The notes beneath the pieces were generated by a model. It searched no databases and was not told the origin of the DNA. It worked only from the letters and a program-made list of their open reading frames with translations. From Planococcus circulans (GTDB lineage: Bacteria; Bacillota; Bacilli; Bacillales_A; Planococcaceae), in assembly GCF_020023385.1 (NCBI RefSeq), contig NZ_JAIQCL010000007.1, positions 1-64,000 on the forward strand: a stretch of 64,000 nucleotides of DNA. The letters run 5' to 3'. This document shows positions 42,103-52,175 of the stretch, in pieces. Within the stretch, counting starts at the first letter, position 1; each line of letters begins with the position of its first letter. Both the position numbers and the translations under genes were made by a program.

Positions 42103-43347
42103 ATGAAAAAACCTGGATTGACAGCAAAAGTACTGACTGGACTTGTGTTGGGAGCAGTAGTTGGACTATTGATCAACTTATTTGCGTCCGGCTCATTTGA
42201 AGCGTTGAATACATATTTATTTGTGCCGCTTGGCCAAATATTTTTAAGTTTAATTAATATGCTGGTTGTTCCACTTGTTCTATTTTCGATCATTCTGGGA
42301 ACAGCAGGGTTGGGCGATCCGGCTAAATTAGGGCGGATTGGCATTAAGACGGTCAGTTATTTTCTTGTGACCACCACTATTGCAATCTTAATTGGGTTGT
42401 CGTTGGCGGCTGTTATTCAGCCTGGACTTGCCGGCGATTTTGATCTGACAAGTGCGGAGTTTGAAGCAGAAAAAGCACCATCTGTCGGAGAAACGTTGTT
42501 GAATATGATTCCAACAAATCCAATTGCAGCTTTAGGGGAAGGCAATATGCTGCAGATCATCGTGTTTGCTGTCTTCATTGGTTTGGCTTTGACGGCTCTT
42601 GGAGAAAAAACCAAAGGTCTAGTTCATTTGTTTGAACAGGGCAATGACGTCATGATGTACCTGGTGGGCATTGTTATGAAATTCGCTCCTTACGGCACAT
42701 TTGGCTTAATCGCAACGGCTGTAGGATCTCAGGGGTTCTCAGCAATGAAAGCGATGGGTTCTTATATGCTCGTTATTCTGGCAGCTCTTTTGGTTCATGC
42801 AATCTTCACTTATGGGGGAACCATTAAATTTCTGGCGAAGAAAAGCCCAATTTGGTTTTTTAAAAACTTTGCTCCTGCAATGAGCGTCGGATTTAGTACA
42901 TCGAGCAGTACAGCGACTTTGCCGATTTCAATGGAAGTGGCGCAAGAAAAATTAGGCGTGTCTAAGTCTGTCAGTTCTTTTGTACAGCCTCTGGGTGCTA
43001 CGATCAACATGGACGGAACTGCTATTATGCAAGGGGTTGCAACAATGTTTATTGCCCAGGCTTATGGCATTGAATTATCTGCAGTAGATCTTGCGACAGT
43101 CGTTCTCACCGCCGTATTGGCAAGCATTGGTACAGCAGGTGTGCCAGGCGTTGGATTGATTATGCTGGCCATGGTATTGGGGAGTGTGGGTCTTCCGCCA
43201 GAAGGTATTGGTCTTGTAATCGGAATCGATCGCTTATTGGATATGACGCGTACGGCAGTAAACATCTCAGGAGATGCGGCATGTGCAGTTTATGTGGCGG
43301 AAACTGAAAAAGATAGAGAATTACGAATGGAAAATATGAACGCTTAA
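42103..43347 (+). CDS. Dicarboxylate/amino acid:cation symporter (DAACS family)
   Basis: 414-residue secondary transporter of the DctA/GltP family with about eight helices and two re-entrant loops. Signatures are FSTSSSTATLPISME (Ser-rich HP1 loop, near residue 265), GATINMDGTAIMQG (NMDGT motif, near 300) and GIDRLLDMTRTAVNISGDA near the C-terminus. The Arg in DMTRTAVN favours a dicarboxylate such as glutamate, aspartate or C4 acids. AGAGGGAAA before ATG 42103. Monocistronic, with its own terminator. No regulator is adjacent. Confidence 0.92.
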   Translation: MKKPGLTAKVLTGLVLGAVVGLLINLFASGSFEALNTYLFVPLGQIFLSLINMLVVPLVLFSIILGTAGLGDPAKLGRIGIKTVSYFLVTTTIAILIGLSLAAVIQPGLAGDFDLTSAEFEAEKAPSVGETLLNMIPTNPIAALGEGNMLQIIVFAVFIGLALTALGEKTKGLVHLFEQGNDVMMYLVGIVMKFAPYGTFGLIATAVGSQGFSAMKAMGSYMLVILAALLVHAIFTYGGTIKFLAKKSPIWFFKNFAPAMSVGFSTSSSTATLPISMEVAQEKLGVSKSVSSFVQPLGATINMDGTAIMQGVATMFIAQAYGIELSAVDLATVVLTAVLASIGTAGVPGVGLIMLAMVLGSVGLPPEGIGLVIGIDRLLDMTRTAVNISGDAACAVYVAETEKDRELRMENMNA

Positions 43348-43351
43348 TGAG

Positions 43352-43386
43352 AAAAGGATTTTCGCAGCGATGCGGGAATCCTTTTT
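43352..43386 (+). terminator. Terminator after the symporter gene
   Basis: Stem AAAAGGATTTTCGCA / TGCGGGAATCCTTTT with a GCGA loop and wobble pairs, then T-run. Confidence 0.85.
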
Positions 43387-43453
43387 GTCTATCTATAGCA
43401 GAAAACACGGATTTTCATGCAAAAAAAATTCAAACAACTGGAAAATGTTCACA

Positions 43454-43482
43454 TTGACAACAAAACCTTAACAATATATATT
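43454..43482 (+). promoter_or_regulatory. Sigma-A promoter of the rbs operon
   Basis: TTGACA (43454-43459) and TATATT (43477-43482) with a 17-bp spacer, directly abutting the operator palindrome. Confidence 0.9.
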
Positions 43483-43502
43483 ATGTGTAACCGGTTACAC
43501 AT
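43483..43502. promoter_or_regulatory. RbsR/CcpA operator palindrome
   Basis: ATGTGTAACCGGTTACACAT is a perfect 20-bp palindrome right after the -10 box. Its core TGTAACCGGTTACA also fits the cre consensus, so it may bind both LacI-family proteins RbsR and CcpA. Confidence 0.85.
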
Positions 43503-43527
43503 CAGGGAGAGAACGGAGTCGTTTTTT

Positions 43528-44511
43528 ATGACCACTATTAAAGATGTAGCGAAAAAAGCAGGGGTCTCCGTGGCTACGGTTTCCAGGTTTTTAAATGACA
43601 GTGGATACGTCAGTACAGAAGCTGCCAAAGCAGTAACCGCCGCAGTTGAAGAACTGCAATATGAGTTGAATCCGGTCGCGCGTTCATTGAATACGAAGAA
43701 ATCGAACTTAATCGGCTTGATTTTGCCGGACATCACCAACCCTTTCTTTCCGGAACTTGCGCGGGCCGTTGAAGATGTGGCTTTGACTTATGGGTACACA
43801 GTGGTGCTGTGCAATTCGGATGAAGATCCCGAAAAAGAAAAGAACTATATTGAAACTTTAAAGAAAAAATACATTGCGGGTTTTATCGTGACGTCCAATC
43901 AGCTTGATGCACCGCATTATGCCAATGCCAATGTGCCGATTGTGGCACTTGACCGGGCGATCAACGAGAAAATTCCGACTGTCTCCTCAAACAACAGAGA
44001 AGGAGCGGTCATGGGGACGAATGCTTTGCTGGAAAGAGGATGCCGAAATATCCTGTTCCTCAGAGGACCTGAAGAATTGAATCCGGCGAACGACCGATAT
44101 GAAGGGTTTATGGAAGCAATTCAAAATTCGGATGTGCATTACCGAGTAGTGACCAGCCCCTTCCACTTCGCTGATTCACAGAAGATTGTGGAACGTGCAT
44201 TAGAGACGGATCCAACAATCGATGGCATCTTTGCCAGCAGTGACGTTTCAGCGGCTGGTGCTTTAAAAGCGGCAAGTACGATTGGAAAACACGTACCTGA
44301 TGACTTGCAGATTGTCGGCTTTGATGGCGTGGCAATGGGCGAGATGCTGTCGCCCGGATTGACGACAGTCGCTCAGGATGTTTATAAGATGGGCGCAGTT
44401 GCAACCCGTGTCCTGATCAAACAAATTGAAAACAAAAAAATCGATCAAAGTTTTTATGAAGTTCCCGTGAAATTGGTCATTCGTGGAACAACAAGGAGTG
44501 TGTTGGAATGA
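43528..44511 (+). CDS. rbsR: Ribose operon repressor, LacI family
   Basis: 327 residues. N-terminal LacI helix-turn-helix TIKDVAKKAGVSVATVSRFL (residues 3-22) and a periplasmic-binding-protein-like sugar domain with GLILPDITNPFFPELARAVE near 61. Represses the operon by binding the 43483-43502 palindrome, released by ribose. ATG 43528 follows ACGGAG. An in-frame extension to 43417 would cross the promoter. The next gene overlaps by 4 bases (ATGA). Confidence 0.93.
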   Translation: MTTIKDVAKKAGVSVATVSRFLNDSGYVSTEAAKAVTAAVEELQYELNPVARSLNTKKSNLIGLILPDITNPFFPELARAVEDVALTYGYTVVLCNSDEDPEKEKNYIETLKKKYIAGFIVTSNQLDAPHYANANVPIVALDRAINEKIPTVSSNNREGAVMGTNALLERGCRNILFLRGPEELNPANDRYEGFMEAIQNSDVHYRVVTSPFHFADSQKIVERALETDPTIDGIFASSDVSAAGALKAASTIGKHVPDDLQIVGFDGVAMGEMLSPGLTTVAQDVYKMGAVATRVLIKQIENKKIDQSFYEVPVKLVIRGTTRSVLE

Positions 44512-45389
44512 TAACAGTAGTAGGCAGCATCAATATGGATCTGGTCGTACAAACAGACCGTTTTCCAAAACAAGGAGAAACAGCTTTAGGGAACCTTTAT
44601 ACGACAGTTCCTGGCGGCAAAGGCGCCAATCAGGCGGTGGCAGCTGCAAGGCTTGGGAGCGGTGTCCATATGATCGGAGCTGTTGGGCAGGATGCCTTCG
44701 GGAGTGAGCTGTTGGCAGGGTTGAAAGAAGAGGGGATTCAAGTAGAGCACGTCAAACAGATTGATGGTGCCAGCGGCATCGCCAATATTCTTCTGTCCGA
44801 AGGCGATAATCGCATAATCGTGGTGCCAGGAGCAAACCATAGCGTCACAACGGAAGAAATCGACGCGTTAACGGATCAACTCGCTGCAAGCGACTTGGTG
44901 ATGATGCAATTGGAAATGCCGATTCCTGTTATTCAACGGACTCTGGAGATTTGCCATCAACAAGGCGTTCCCACTATTTTGAACCCAGCACCGGCAAGTG
45001 GATTTACGGCTGAACTTCTGCCTTATTGCACCTACCTGACGCCCAATGAAACGGAAGCAGAAGAAATTTTTGGCGGCGATTGGGAAGCAGCTTTAGAGGA
45101 ATATCCAAACCGTCTTGTAGTGACGCTCGGACAAAAGGGTGCGCAGTTCTATGATGGAGAAAAACATGTCCTCGTTGGAGGGTTTCCTACAAAAGCAGTT
45201 GATACCACTGGAGCCGGTGATACCTTCAACGGCGCACTTGCTTCAGCACTGTCAGAAGGGCAGGCTTTTGAAGAAGCTGTGCGTTTTGCGAATGCTGCTG
45301 CATCCTTGTCCGTAGAGAAGTTCGGCGCCCAGGGAGGCATGCCGGAACGGACAGCTGTAACTGAGCGAATAGCAGGTGGCCGTCCATGA
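44508..45389 (+). CDS. rbsK: Ribokinase
   Basis: PfkB-family kinase of 293 residues, phosphorylating ribose to ribose-5-phosphate. GSINMDLVVQTDRFPKQGET at residues 5-24, PGGKGANQAVAAARLG at about 38-53, and the anion-hole/catalytic motif DTTGAGDTFNGAL (Asp base) near 231. Start and stop both overlap the neighbours by ATGA, typical of tight coupling in the rbs operon. Confidence 0.95.
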   Translation: MITVVGSINMDLVVQTDRFPKQGETALGNLYTTVPGGKGANQAVAAARLGSGVHMIGAVGQDAFGSELLAGLKEEGIQVEHVKQIDGASGIANILLSEGDNRIIVVPGANHSVTTEEIDALTDQLAASDLVMMQLEMPIPVIQRTLEICHQQGVPTILNPAPASGFTAELLPYCTYLTPNETEAEEIFGGDWEAALEEYPNRLVVTLGQKGAQFYDGEKHVLVGGFPTKAVDTTGAGDTFNGALASALSEGQAFEEAVRFANAAASLSVEKFGAQGGMPERTAVTERIAGGRP

Positions 45390-45772
45390 AGAAACATGGC
45401 ATCATCAACCGTGACATAGCGTCAGCCTTGGCGTCATTTGGACATACGGATCTTCTGGTGATTGCGGACTGCGGTTTGCCGATTCCAAAAGACATTCCAT
45501 GTGTGGACTTGTCTTATGTGATAGGGAAGCCTGCCTTTCTGACTATCCTGGAAGCTGTACTGGCTGACTTCGAAGCAGAAGCGGCGTTCATTGCCCGGGA
45601 AATAACAGCCAGCAATCCTCAAGTTGAAAAAGCGATCCTGGAAAAAATGACAGCAGACTATCTAACACATGATGAACTGAAAGAACTCACCAAACAGGCG
45701 AAATTGATCATCCGTACAGGGGAAGCGACACCATACGCTAATATTGTCCTTCGATCTGGCGTTATTTTTTAA
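45386..45772 (+). CDS. rbsD: D-ribose pyranase
   Basis: 128 residues, RbsD family: interconverts pyranose and furanose forms of ribose so that ribokinase can use it. MKKHGIINRDIASALASFGHTD at the start (His20 catalytic; cite as KKHGIINRDIASAL, FGHTD) and IIRTGEATPYANIVLRSGV at the end. Cytoplasmic decamer in known homologues. Overlaps rbsK by 4 bases. Confidence 0.95.
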   Translation: MKKHGIINRDIASALASFGHTDLLVIADCGLPIPKDIPCVDLSYVIGKPAFLTILEAVLADFEAEAAFIAREITASNPQVEKAILEKMTADYLTHDELKELTKQAKLIIRTGEATPYANIVLRSGVIF

Positions 45773-45790
45773 AAAAGGCAGGTGAATCCA

Positions 45791-47293
45791 ATGATTAGAA
45801 TGACCGATATCTCCAAATCGTTCAGTGGCAATAAAGTATTGAAAAACGTCCATTTTGCTCTCGAAAAAGGTGAAATCCATGCTTTGATGGGTGAAAACGG
45901 CGCCGGCAAATCAACTTTGATGAAAGTGATGTCCGGAATTTACACACGTGATTCAGGAATGATTGAAGTGAAAGGCGAAAAAGTCCATTTCACTTCTCCA
46001 AAACAAGCTGAAAAGGCAGGCATTGCAGTCATCCATCAGGAATTGAACATCCTGCCTCACCTGTCGATTGCGGATAATTTATTTCTCGGGCGGGAAGAAA
46101 CCATTGGCCGCACCGGAATATTGAAAACCAAGCAGATGGAAAAAAAGACGCGCCAAATTCTGCTTGACCTGGGTCTTGATATCAATCCTGCTGATCCTGC
46201 CAGTTCCTTGTCAGTCGGCAAACAGCAGATTTTAGAAATTGCCAAAGCATTGTCAGTGGATGCAGAAGTGATCATCATGGATGAGCCCACGGCAGCGCTG
46301 ACAGACCGTGAAATCGATAATTTGTTCAAAACCATCCGGGACCTCCAGAAGCGCGGTGTTTCTTTCATCTATATTTCTCACCGAATGGAAGAGATCTTTT
46401 CTCTTTGCGACCGAATTACCATTTTACGCGATGGTGAATTTGTCGGAGAGCGAAAAATAAGCGAAACTTCCTTCGATGAAATTGTTCAAATGATGGTCGG
46501 CCGCGAGCTGGGAGAACGTTACCCGGAACGGAAATCGACAATCGGTGAAATCAAACTGGCTGTTAAAGGCCTAAGCCGAAAAAATTGTTTCGAAGATATT
46601 TCTTTTGAACTCCGAAGAGGTGAAGTGCTGTCCATTGCAGGGCTCATGGGAGCGGGACGTACAGAAGTGGCACAATCGCTGTTCGGCTACAAGAAGCTGG
46701 ACAGTGGTACGATCGAGTTCGACGGCAAACAAGTCAGAATTGATACGCCAAAAAAAGCCAAAGAAATGGGCATCGGCTATGTCACGGAAGATCGGAAATC
46801 AGAAGGGCTTGTTGTCGACTTTACAGTTGAGGAAAATGTCAGCATGACGAATTTTGCGGCCATATCCAAAAACGGCTTGATTTCTAAAGACAGGGAACGC
46901 CAGCTTTACGACACGATGGTCAAACGCCTCGGCATCCGTACATCCGGCCCTGACCAGGCAGCGAAATCCTTAAGCGGCGGAAATCAGCAAAAAGTGGTGA
47001 TTGCAAAATGGCTTGGCATTGAACCGAAATTGCTGATTTTGGATGAACCGACACGAGGAGTTGATGTCGGTGCGAAAAAGGAGATTTACTCCATCATCAA
47101 CGAACTGGCTGAGCGTGGTGTGGCGATTCTAATGATTTCTTCAGAACTGCCGGAAGTGATCGGCATGGCTGATCGCGTCCTGGTGATGCACGAAGGAAAA
47201 ATAACAGCTGATTTAGCGAAAAACGAAATGACACAGGAACGAATTATGCATTTTGCTACAGGAGGTGGAAAACTTGCAGTTGAAGACCAATAA
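45791..47293 (+). CDS. rbsA: Ribose ABC transporter ATPase (two nucleotide-binding domains)
   Basis: 500 residues with two ABC domains. The first has Walker [10 protein letters not shown] near 36 and signature LSVGKQQ. The second has a degenerate Walker A (LMGAGRTE) and LSGGNQQ, then [17 protein letters not shown]. This asymmetry is usual for RbsA/MglA. ATG 45791 follows AGGTG; GTG 45782 overlaps it. The stop lies 20 bases past the rbsC start, so the two genes overlap. Confidence 0.95.
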   Translation: MIRMTDISKSFSGNKVLKNVHFALEKGEIHALMGENGAGKSTLMKVMSGIYTRDSGMIEVKGEKVHFTSPKQAEKAGIAVIHQELNILPHLSIADNLFLGREETIGRTGILKTKQMEKKTRQILLDLGLDINPADPASSLSVGKQQILEIAKALSVDAEVIIMDEPTAALTDREIDNLFKTIRDLQKRGVSFIYISHRMEEIFSLCDRITILRDGEFVGERKISETSFDEIVQMMVGRELGERYPERKSTIGEIKLAVKGLSRKNCFEDISFELRRGEVLSIAGLMGAGRTEVAQSLFGYKKLDSGTIEFDGKQVRIDTPKKAKEMGIGYVTEDRKSEGLVVDFTVEENVSMTNFAAISKNGLISKDRERQLYDTMVKRLGIRTSGPDQAAKSLSGGNQQKVVIAKWLGIEPKLLILDEPTRGVDVGAKKEIYSIINELAERGVAILMISSELPEVIGMADRVLVMHEGKITADLAKNEMTQERIMHFATGGGKLAVEDQ

Positions 47294-48218
47294 TCAATCA
47301 ATTTTACAAAAAATCGCTCCATTTATCGGATTAATCCTCATTATCGTGATTATCACCATTTTAAATCCAGGGTTTTTATCGGTATCCAATTTAATGAACG
47401 TCCTTCGGCAGGTTTCCATCAACGCTTTGATCGCCTTCGGTATGACTTTCGTCATTCTGACAGGAGGCATCGACTTATCCGTCGGGGCGACTCTCGCTTT
47501 GACTGGAGCTGTTTCGGCTGGAATGATGGCAAGCGGGGTAGATCCGATTTTTGCTATGTTGCTTGGGCTTTTGCTTGGGGCAGTTCTGGGCGCAATTAAC
47601 GGAATCATTATTGCAAAAGGTAAAGTGGCGCCGTTTATCGCTACATTGGCAACAATGACCATTTATCGAGGTTTGACATTGGTCTACACAGACGGACGCC
47701 CTATTTCAGGATTGGGCGACAGCCTGACGTTCCAGATGCTTGGAAAAGGTTATTTCCTTGGAATTCCTATTCCGGTAGTAACCATGATCGTCAGTTTCGC
47801 AATTTTGTATTTCATATTGAAAAAGACGACCTTCGGGCGCCGTGTCTATGCAGTAGGCGGCAATGAAGAAGCCTCGATCTTATCAGGGATCAATGCAGAC
47901 CGCATCAAAATCTATGTATATTCGTTGCTTGGGTTATTGGCAGCATTAGCTTCACTGATTTTAACATCGCGGTTAAATTCGGCTCAGCCGACTGCCGGTG
48001 AAATGTTCGAGCTTGATGCCATCGCTGCTGTTGTTCTAGGCGGCACAAGCCTGACCGGTGGCCGTGGATGGATCGTCGGCACGCTAATTGGTGCTTTGAT
48101 CATTGGTGTACTGAATAACGGTTTGAACTTGATTGGGGTTCCGTCCTTCTTCCAGCAAGTGGTGAAGGGTGCAGTCATATTATTAGCGGTTCTTCTGGAC
48201 CGTAAAAAAACAGCATAA
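47274..48218 (+). CDS. rbsC: Ribose ABC transporter permease
   Basis: 314-residue membrane protein with 8-10 helices of the BPD_transp_2 family. [22 protein letters not shown] near residue 57 (cite [14 protein letters not shown]) and [17 protein letters not shown] near 252 are signatures. Start TTG 47274 is seven bases after GGAGGTG, inside the end of rbsA. It forms the pore with RbsA. Confidence 0.93.
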   Translation: MQLKTNNQSILQKIAPFIGLILIIVIITILNPGFLSVSNLMNVLRQVSINALIAFGMTFVILTGGIDLSVGATLALTGAVSAGMMASGVDPIFAMLLGLLLGAVLGAINGIIIAKGKVAPFIATLATMTIYRGLTLVYTDGRPISGLGDSLTFQMLGKGYFLGIPIPVVTMIVSFAILYFILKKTTFGRRVYAVGGNEEASILSGINADRIKIYVYSLLGLLAALASLILTSRLNSAQPTAGEMFELDAIAAVVLGGTSLTGGRGWIVGTLIGALIIGVLNNGLNLIGVPSFFQQVVKGAVILLAVLLDRKKTA

Positions 48219-48231
48219 GGGGTGCAGGAAA

Positions 48232-49155
48232 ATGAAAAAAATGCAATTGGGGTTCATTTTAATGGCAATGATGATTTTGGCGGCTTGTTCAATGGAAGCT
48301 CCAGGTTCAAGTTCTGAAGAGGAAAGTGGCGATGGCGGAGAAGCAAGCGGCGATTACACAATCGGGTTTTCAATTTCGACATTGAATAATCCATTTTTCG
48401 TTACACTGAATGAAGGTGCTGAAGCGAAAGCTGAAGAGCTTGGTGCGACACTAACAGTAGTGGATGCACAGGACAATGCTTCAAAGCAGGCAAGTGATGT
48501 AGAGGATTTGATCCAGCAGGAAGTGGATCTGATCATGATCAATCCTGTAGACTCTGAAGCGGTTGCGGCCGCAGTAGAATCAGCAAATGCTGCAAACATT
48601 CTGGTCATCACCGTTGACCGCAGTGCTGCGGGCGGCGAAGTGGTTTCCCATATCGCTTCAGATAACATCGCTGGCGGTGAAATGGCAGGCGAACACTTGG
48701 TTTCAATCGTGGGTGAAGGTGCTCAGGTTGCAGAACTTGAAGGCGTTTCAGGATCTTCAGCTGCACGCGAGCGTGGAGAAGGTTTTAACAATGTCGCGGG
48801 TGACAGCCTTGAGGTTGTCGCTAAACAAACAGCGAACTTCAACCGTTCTGAAGGTTTATCAGTCATGGAGAACATTCTTCAGGCAAACCCTGACATTACA
48901 GGAGTATTTGCTCATAACGATGAAATGGCATTAGGTGCTCTTGAAGCTATTGAAGCTTCAAGAAAAGATATTGCGGTTGTCGGATTTGACGCAAACGAAG
49001 ATGCAGTTAAAGCTGTAGAAGAAGGCCGGTTAGACGGTACCATTGCTCAAAAACCCGAAATGATCGGTGAAATGGCCGTTGAAACGGCAGTCCAGTCACT
49101 TGAAGGCGAAGAAGTTGAAGCATCGATTCCTGTCGAGCTGGAATTGGTGGAGTAA
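48232..49155 (+). CDS. rbsB: Ribose-binding lipoprotein
   Basis: 307 residues; lipoprotein signal ending LAACSMEAPG. The type I periplasmic-binding fold starts IGFSISTLNNPFF, and sugar contacts lie in NPVDSEAV and VDRSAAGGE. GFDANEDAVKAV lies near the C-terminus. High Glu/Asp content. AAGGGGTGCAGG precedes ATG 48232. Last gene of rbsRKDACB, the same gene order as B. subtilis. Confidence 0.94.
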   Translation: MKKMQLGFILMAMMILAACSMEAPGSSSEEESGDGGEASGDYTIGFSISTLNNPFFVTLNEGAEAKAEELGATLTVVDAQDNASKQASDVEDLIQQEVDLIMINPVDSEAVAAAVESANAANILVITVDRSAAGGEVVSHIASDNIAGGEMAGEHLVSIVGEGAQVAELEGVSGSSAARERGEGFNNVAGDSLEVVAKQTANFNRSEGLSVMENILQANPDITGVFAHNDEMALGALEAIEASRKDIAVVGFDANEDAVKAVEEGRLDGTIAQKPEMIGEMAVETAVQSLEGEEVEASIPVELELVE

Positions 49156-49191
49156 GAGAATAAAGAATAGATATGCGGTTACCATTTAATG

Positions 49192-49236
49192 GACCACAGA
49201 TACACTCGACTGACTTGAGTGGTCTGTGGTCTTTTT
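49192..49236 (+). terminator. Terminator of the rbs operon
   Basis: GACCACAGA / TCTGTGGTC stem extended by CACTC / GAGTG, then five T. Confidence 0.9.
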
Positions 49237-49237
49237 C

Positions 49238-49246
49238 TGTTATACT
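49238..49246 (+). promoter_or_regulatory. Extended -10 element
   Basis: TGTTATACT, an extended -10 (TGnTATACT), just after the rbs terminator and 31 bases before the next gene. No good -35. Confidence 0.5.
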
Positions 49247-49277
49247 GTTGTCAAAAGCTGAAACAGGAGGTCAAGTT

Positions 49278-49547
49278 ATGAAAGATGTATGGATAGTGAA
49301 GTACGGTGAGCACACAATCCGTGTCGTCAATACATGGACCAATGAAAAACTGTTTGTGGATGGAGTTTTGCAGGATGAACAGGTTGGTTTTCATTTAACT
49401 TCCCGCCTGTTTGGAAAAGTGAAGAACGAAGATGGCCAGTATGAAGAAATCAAAGTGTCGATTGGATCGTGTTTCTGCAAAGTGGAATGTCGGATTTTTG
49501 TAGGCGACCGGCTGCTTTATACAACAGATTTGCAATGGGGCGGATGA
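49278..49547 (+). CDS. Small hypothetical protein
   Basis: 89 residues, no signal or membrane segment, beta-rich pattern (TIRVVNTW, KLFVDGVLQD, CRIFVGDRLLYT). Two Cys in SCFCKVEC might bind metal. AGGAGGT precedes ATG 49278. Monocistronic with its own promoter and terminator. I do not recognise the family. Confidence 0.7.
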   Translation: MKDVWIVKYGEHTIRVVNTWTNEKLFVDGVLQDEQVGFHLTSRLFGKVKNEDGQYEEIKVSIGSCFCKVECRIFVGDRLLYTTDLQWGG

Positions 49548-49576
49548 CGCTCTGGCAATAAGAATACACATATAAG

Positions 49577-49619
49577 AAAAGGTTCAGCGGAAACTCGATG
49601 TTTCCGCTGAACCTTTTTC
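49577..49619. terminator. Terminator of the small gene
   Basis: Perfect 18-bp stem AAAAGGTTCAGCGGAAAC / GTTTCCGCTGAACCTTTT with a TCGAT loop and T-run. Confidence 0.92.
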
Positions 49620-49809
49620 TATGAGATAGAGTAGGTGAATTAGGCTATGGGTTTTATTAATTGGTAAAAAATAAATAAATTTAAATGGATAATATTCCTA
49701 TAAGTATAAAAAAGTTCTATGTTTAAAGGTTCATTTAATGAATTAACTGAAAACTCTAGAGGGGAGTATGGTACATTCTTTAACATATTATGGGATAGGG
49801 GATGGAATG

Positions 49810-51312
49810 ATGAGTGGCAAAAGAATTCTAAAAGGAAGTGTATTTTTATTATTGGCAGGAGTGTTAGCGGTTTCGCCGATTCGTTTGGCTGATCAAAAAA
49901 TAACAGCAGGGGCAGACGATAAATATGCACCGCTGGTCAGCGAAATCAACCAGATTCTGCAGGATGAACGGTTGGATGGCGCTTTGGCAGGTGTCAGTAT
50001 AAGGGAAGCGGAAACAGGCGAAAAAATCTACGATCACTTTGGAGACACCCGGTTGATACCGGCTTCAAATATGAAGCTCTTCACCGCTGCAGCAGCATTT
50101 GAAACCTTGGGTGAAGACCACCGGTTCTCCACCGAGATACATACGGACGGCACATTGAAAGGCAAGCTCCTCAAGGGCAACCTCTATTTAAAGGGTAAAG
50201 GGGATCCGACCTTGTTGCAGGAAGATTTTGAGCAGTTTGCGCAGGAGCTGAAAAGCCAAGGGATCGAAAAAATTAAAGGTGATCTGATTGGTGATGATAC
50301 TTGGTACGACGATGTCCGACTGTCAGAGGATATCACTTGGCAGGACGAAGTTTATTATTACGGAGCACAAGTATCCGCTTTGACTGCATCGCCCAATGAA
50401 GATTATGATGCTGGCTCGCTTATCGTTGAAGTGAATCCGGGCGATTCAGCAGGCGCAGAACCCAAAGTGTCCATGTCACCTGAAACGGATTACGTAACCA
50501 TCGTGAACCAGGCGCAAACTGTGCCGGCAGGCCAGCCCAAAACAGTTTCCATCAGCCGTGAGCACGGAACCAACGAAATAATAGTTGAAGGGAATATCCC
50601 TGCGGAAGGTTCACGGACGCGGGAATGGATTGCTGTGGATGAACCTTCAGGCTATGCCCTGGATTTGTTTGAAAATGCTTTGCTTGCTGAAGGCATCGAG
50701 TGGGCCGGAAAGTATACGCTGGAAATGGGCGTAACTCCCGAAGGCAGTACACTATTGCTCGAGCATGAGTCGATGACGCTCGCAGAGTTTTCAATTCCGT
50801 TCATGAAGCTCAGCAATAATGGCCATGGTGAAGTATTGATCAAGGAAATGGGCCGCGTCGCCCAAGGAGAAGGCAGCTGGGAAGCAGGGTTGAAAGTGAT
50901 GGAGGATGTAGCCAGTACAATTGGCGTCAACACGGATACAATTCTGCTGCGTGACGGTTCTGGGATGTCCCATGTCAATTTGATTCCTGTGAATGAAGTA
51001 TCACAATTATTGTTTGGAGTCCAGCACAAATCCTGGTTCGGCAGCTACCTGAATGCTCTTCCGGTTGCGGGAAATGCAGAACGATTTGTCGGTGGCACAT
51101 TGCGAAATCGGATGAAAGAAACAGCAGCCCAAAATAACGTCAAAGCGAAAACAGGTACATTGACCGCTGTATCCGCTTTGTCTGGCTATGCCACAACCAA
51201 AGACGGCAAGCCATTGATTTTTTCCATCATCATCAATAATGACCTGGCATCAGTCACACCAATCGAAGACGCCATTGCCACGGCAATTGCGGAATCAGGT
51301 GAAGAACGGTAA
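49810..51312 (+). CDS. dacB: D-alanyl-D-alanine carboxypeptidase/endopeptidase (PBP4 type)
   Basis: 500-residue serine peptidase of family S13 that trims peptidoglycan peptides outside the cell. The N-terminal signal peptide is hydrophobic (SVFLLLAGVLAVSPI). Active-site motifs are SNMK (SxxK, about residue 81), SNN (SxN, about 334) and KTGT (about 454), with a long inserted domain between SxxK and SxN as in PBP4/DacB/PBP4a. ATG 49810 or 49807 after AGGGG; ATG 49768 has its ribosome site only one base away. Monocistronic with a terminator. Confidence 0.92.
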   Translation: MSGKRILKGSVFLLLAGVLAVSPIRLADQKITAGADDKYAPLVSEINQILQDERLDGALAGVSIREAETGEKIYDHFGDTRLIPASNMKLFTAAAAFETLGEDHRFSTEIHTDGTLKGKLLKGNLYLKGKGDPTLLQEDFEQFAQELKSQGIEKIKGDLIGDDTWYDDVRLSEDITWQDEVYYYGAQVSALTASPNEDYDAGSLIVEVNPGDSAGAEPKVSMSPETDYVTIVNQAQTVPAGQPKTVSISREHGTNEIIVEGNIPAEGSRTREWIAVDEPSGYALDLFENALLAEGIEWAGKYTLEMGVTPEGSTLLLEHESMTLAEFSIPFMKLSNNGHGEVLIKEMGRVAQGEGSWEAGLKVMEDVASTIGVNTDTILLRDGSGMSHVNLIPVNEVSQLLFGVQHKSWFGSYLNALPVAGNAERFVGGTLRNRMKETAAQNNVKAKTGTLTAVSALSGYATTKDGKPLIFSIIINNDLASVTPIEDAIATAIAESGEER

Positions 51313-51318
51313 GACCAG

Positions 51319-51347
51319 AACGGGAAGCCTACAGGCTTCCCGTTTTT
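51319..51347. terminator. Terminator after dacB
   Basis: Perfect 11-bp stem AACGGGAAGCC / GGCTTCCCGTT with a TACA loop and T-run. Confidence 0.92.
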
Positions 51348-51452
51348 ATTATGGAATTCATAATCGACAAACTTCGTAGATAAGCTGGTATTCTATTAAC
51401 AAATTCTGTATGTTTATTATATTCAGTTTTTATAAAAGGAGGCTATACATAG

Positions 51453-52175
51453 ATGAAACCCATTATTGGAGTTACTGCGTCTTTGGAACTCGGACGTGAC
51501 GAATACGGCATCGAACTTGCCGATACAGAAGCGATAGTGTCAGCAGGCGGCTTGCCGATCATGCTTCCGCACTTAATGGAAGAAGCGGATATTGAGGAAA
51601 TTGCCGAGCATATCGATGGGTTGTTCCTTGCTGGAGGCTATGACATCGATCCGACTTTATTTGATGAAGAGCCGCATCCGAACCTTGGGGTGATCATCCC
51701 GTCGCGCGACGCATTTGAATTGGAGTTGGCAAAAAAAGTACTGGCTTTGAAAAAACCGATTTTGGGTGTGTGCCGGGGAGCGCAAATCTTGAATATCGCT
51801 GTCGGCGGTGACATGTATCAGGATATCACAACGCAAGTAAAAGCCGATCTGCTGCAGCATCAGCAGAAAGCGCCGCGATTCCATGGTTCTCATTTTATTG
51901 ACGTAACGGAAGGGTCGTTGTTGCACCGATTAACAGGAGTGCAACGCATGAAAGTGAACAGCCGTCATCACCAGGCAAATCGGCACGTGCCGAAGCCCTT
52001 TATCATCAGTGGTATATCGAGTGATGGGATTGTGGAAGCAATCGAAAGTACGCAGCATCATTTCGCATTAGGCGTGCAATGGCATCCGGAAAACATGGCA
52101 CGGGCTAAAGACTCGGCATCACTTGGCATCTTTGCGGGCTTTATCGAAGCATGCCGTGAAGAAGGGGATGAGTAG
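51453..52175 (+). CDS. Class I glutamine amidotransferase-like gamma-glutamyl hydrolase (peptidase C26)
   Basis: 240 residues. Nucleophile elbow GVCRGAQILNIAVGGDMYQD near 107 (Cys; cite GVCRGAQILN), FLAGGYDIDP near 56, and HQAN...VQWHPE near the C-terminus (His and Glu of the triad). Homologues hydrolyse gamma-glutamyl-GABA (PuuD) or other gamma-glutamyl compounds. It is directly joined to a dipeptidase gene, so the pair may degrade gamma-glutamyl or D-amino acid peptides. AAAGGAGG before ATG 51453. Confidence 0.9.
   Translation: MKPIIGVTASLELGRDEYGIELADTEAIVSAGGLPIMLPHLMEEADIEEIAEHIDGLFLAGGYDIDPTLFDEEPHPNLGVIIPSRDAFELELAKKVLALKKPILGVCRGAQILNIAVGGDMYQDITTQVKADLLQHQQKAPRFHGSHFIDVTEGSLLHRLTGVQRMKVNSRHHQANRHVPKPFIISGISSDGIVEAIESTQHHFALGVQWHPENMARAKDSASLGIFAGFIEACREEGDE

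Noticed and set aside
43417-43527. N-terminal extension of RbsR
   Set aside because: It would run through the -35/-10 boxes and operator; LacI proteins begin at the helix-turn-helix as at 43528.
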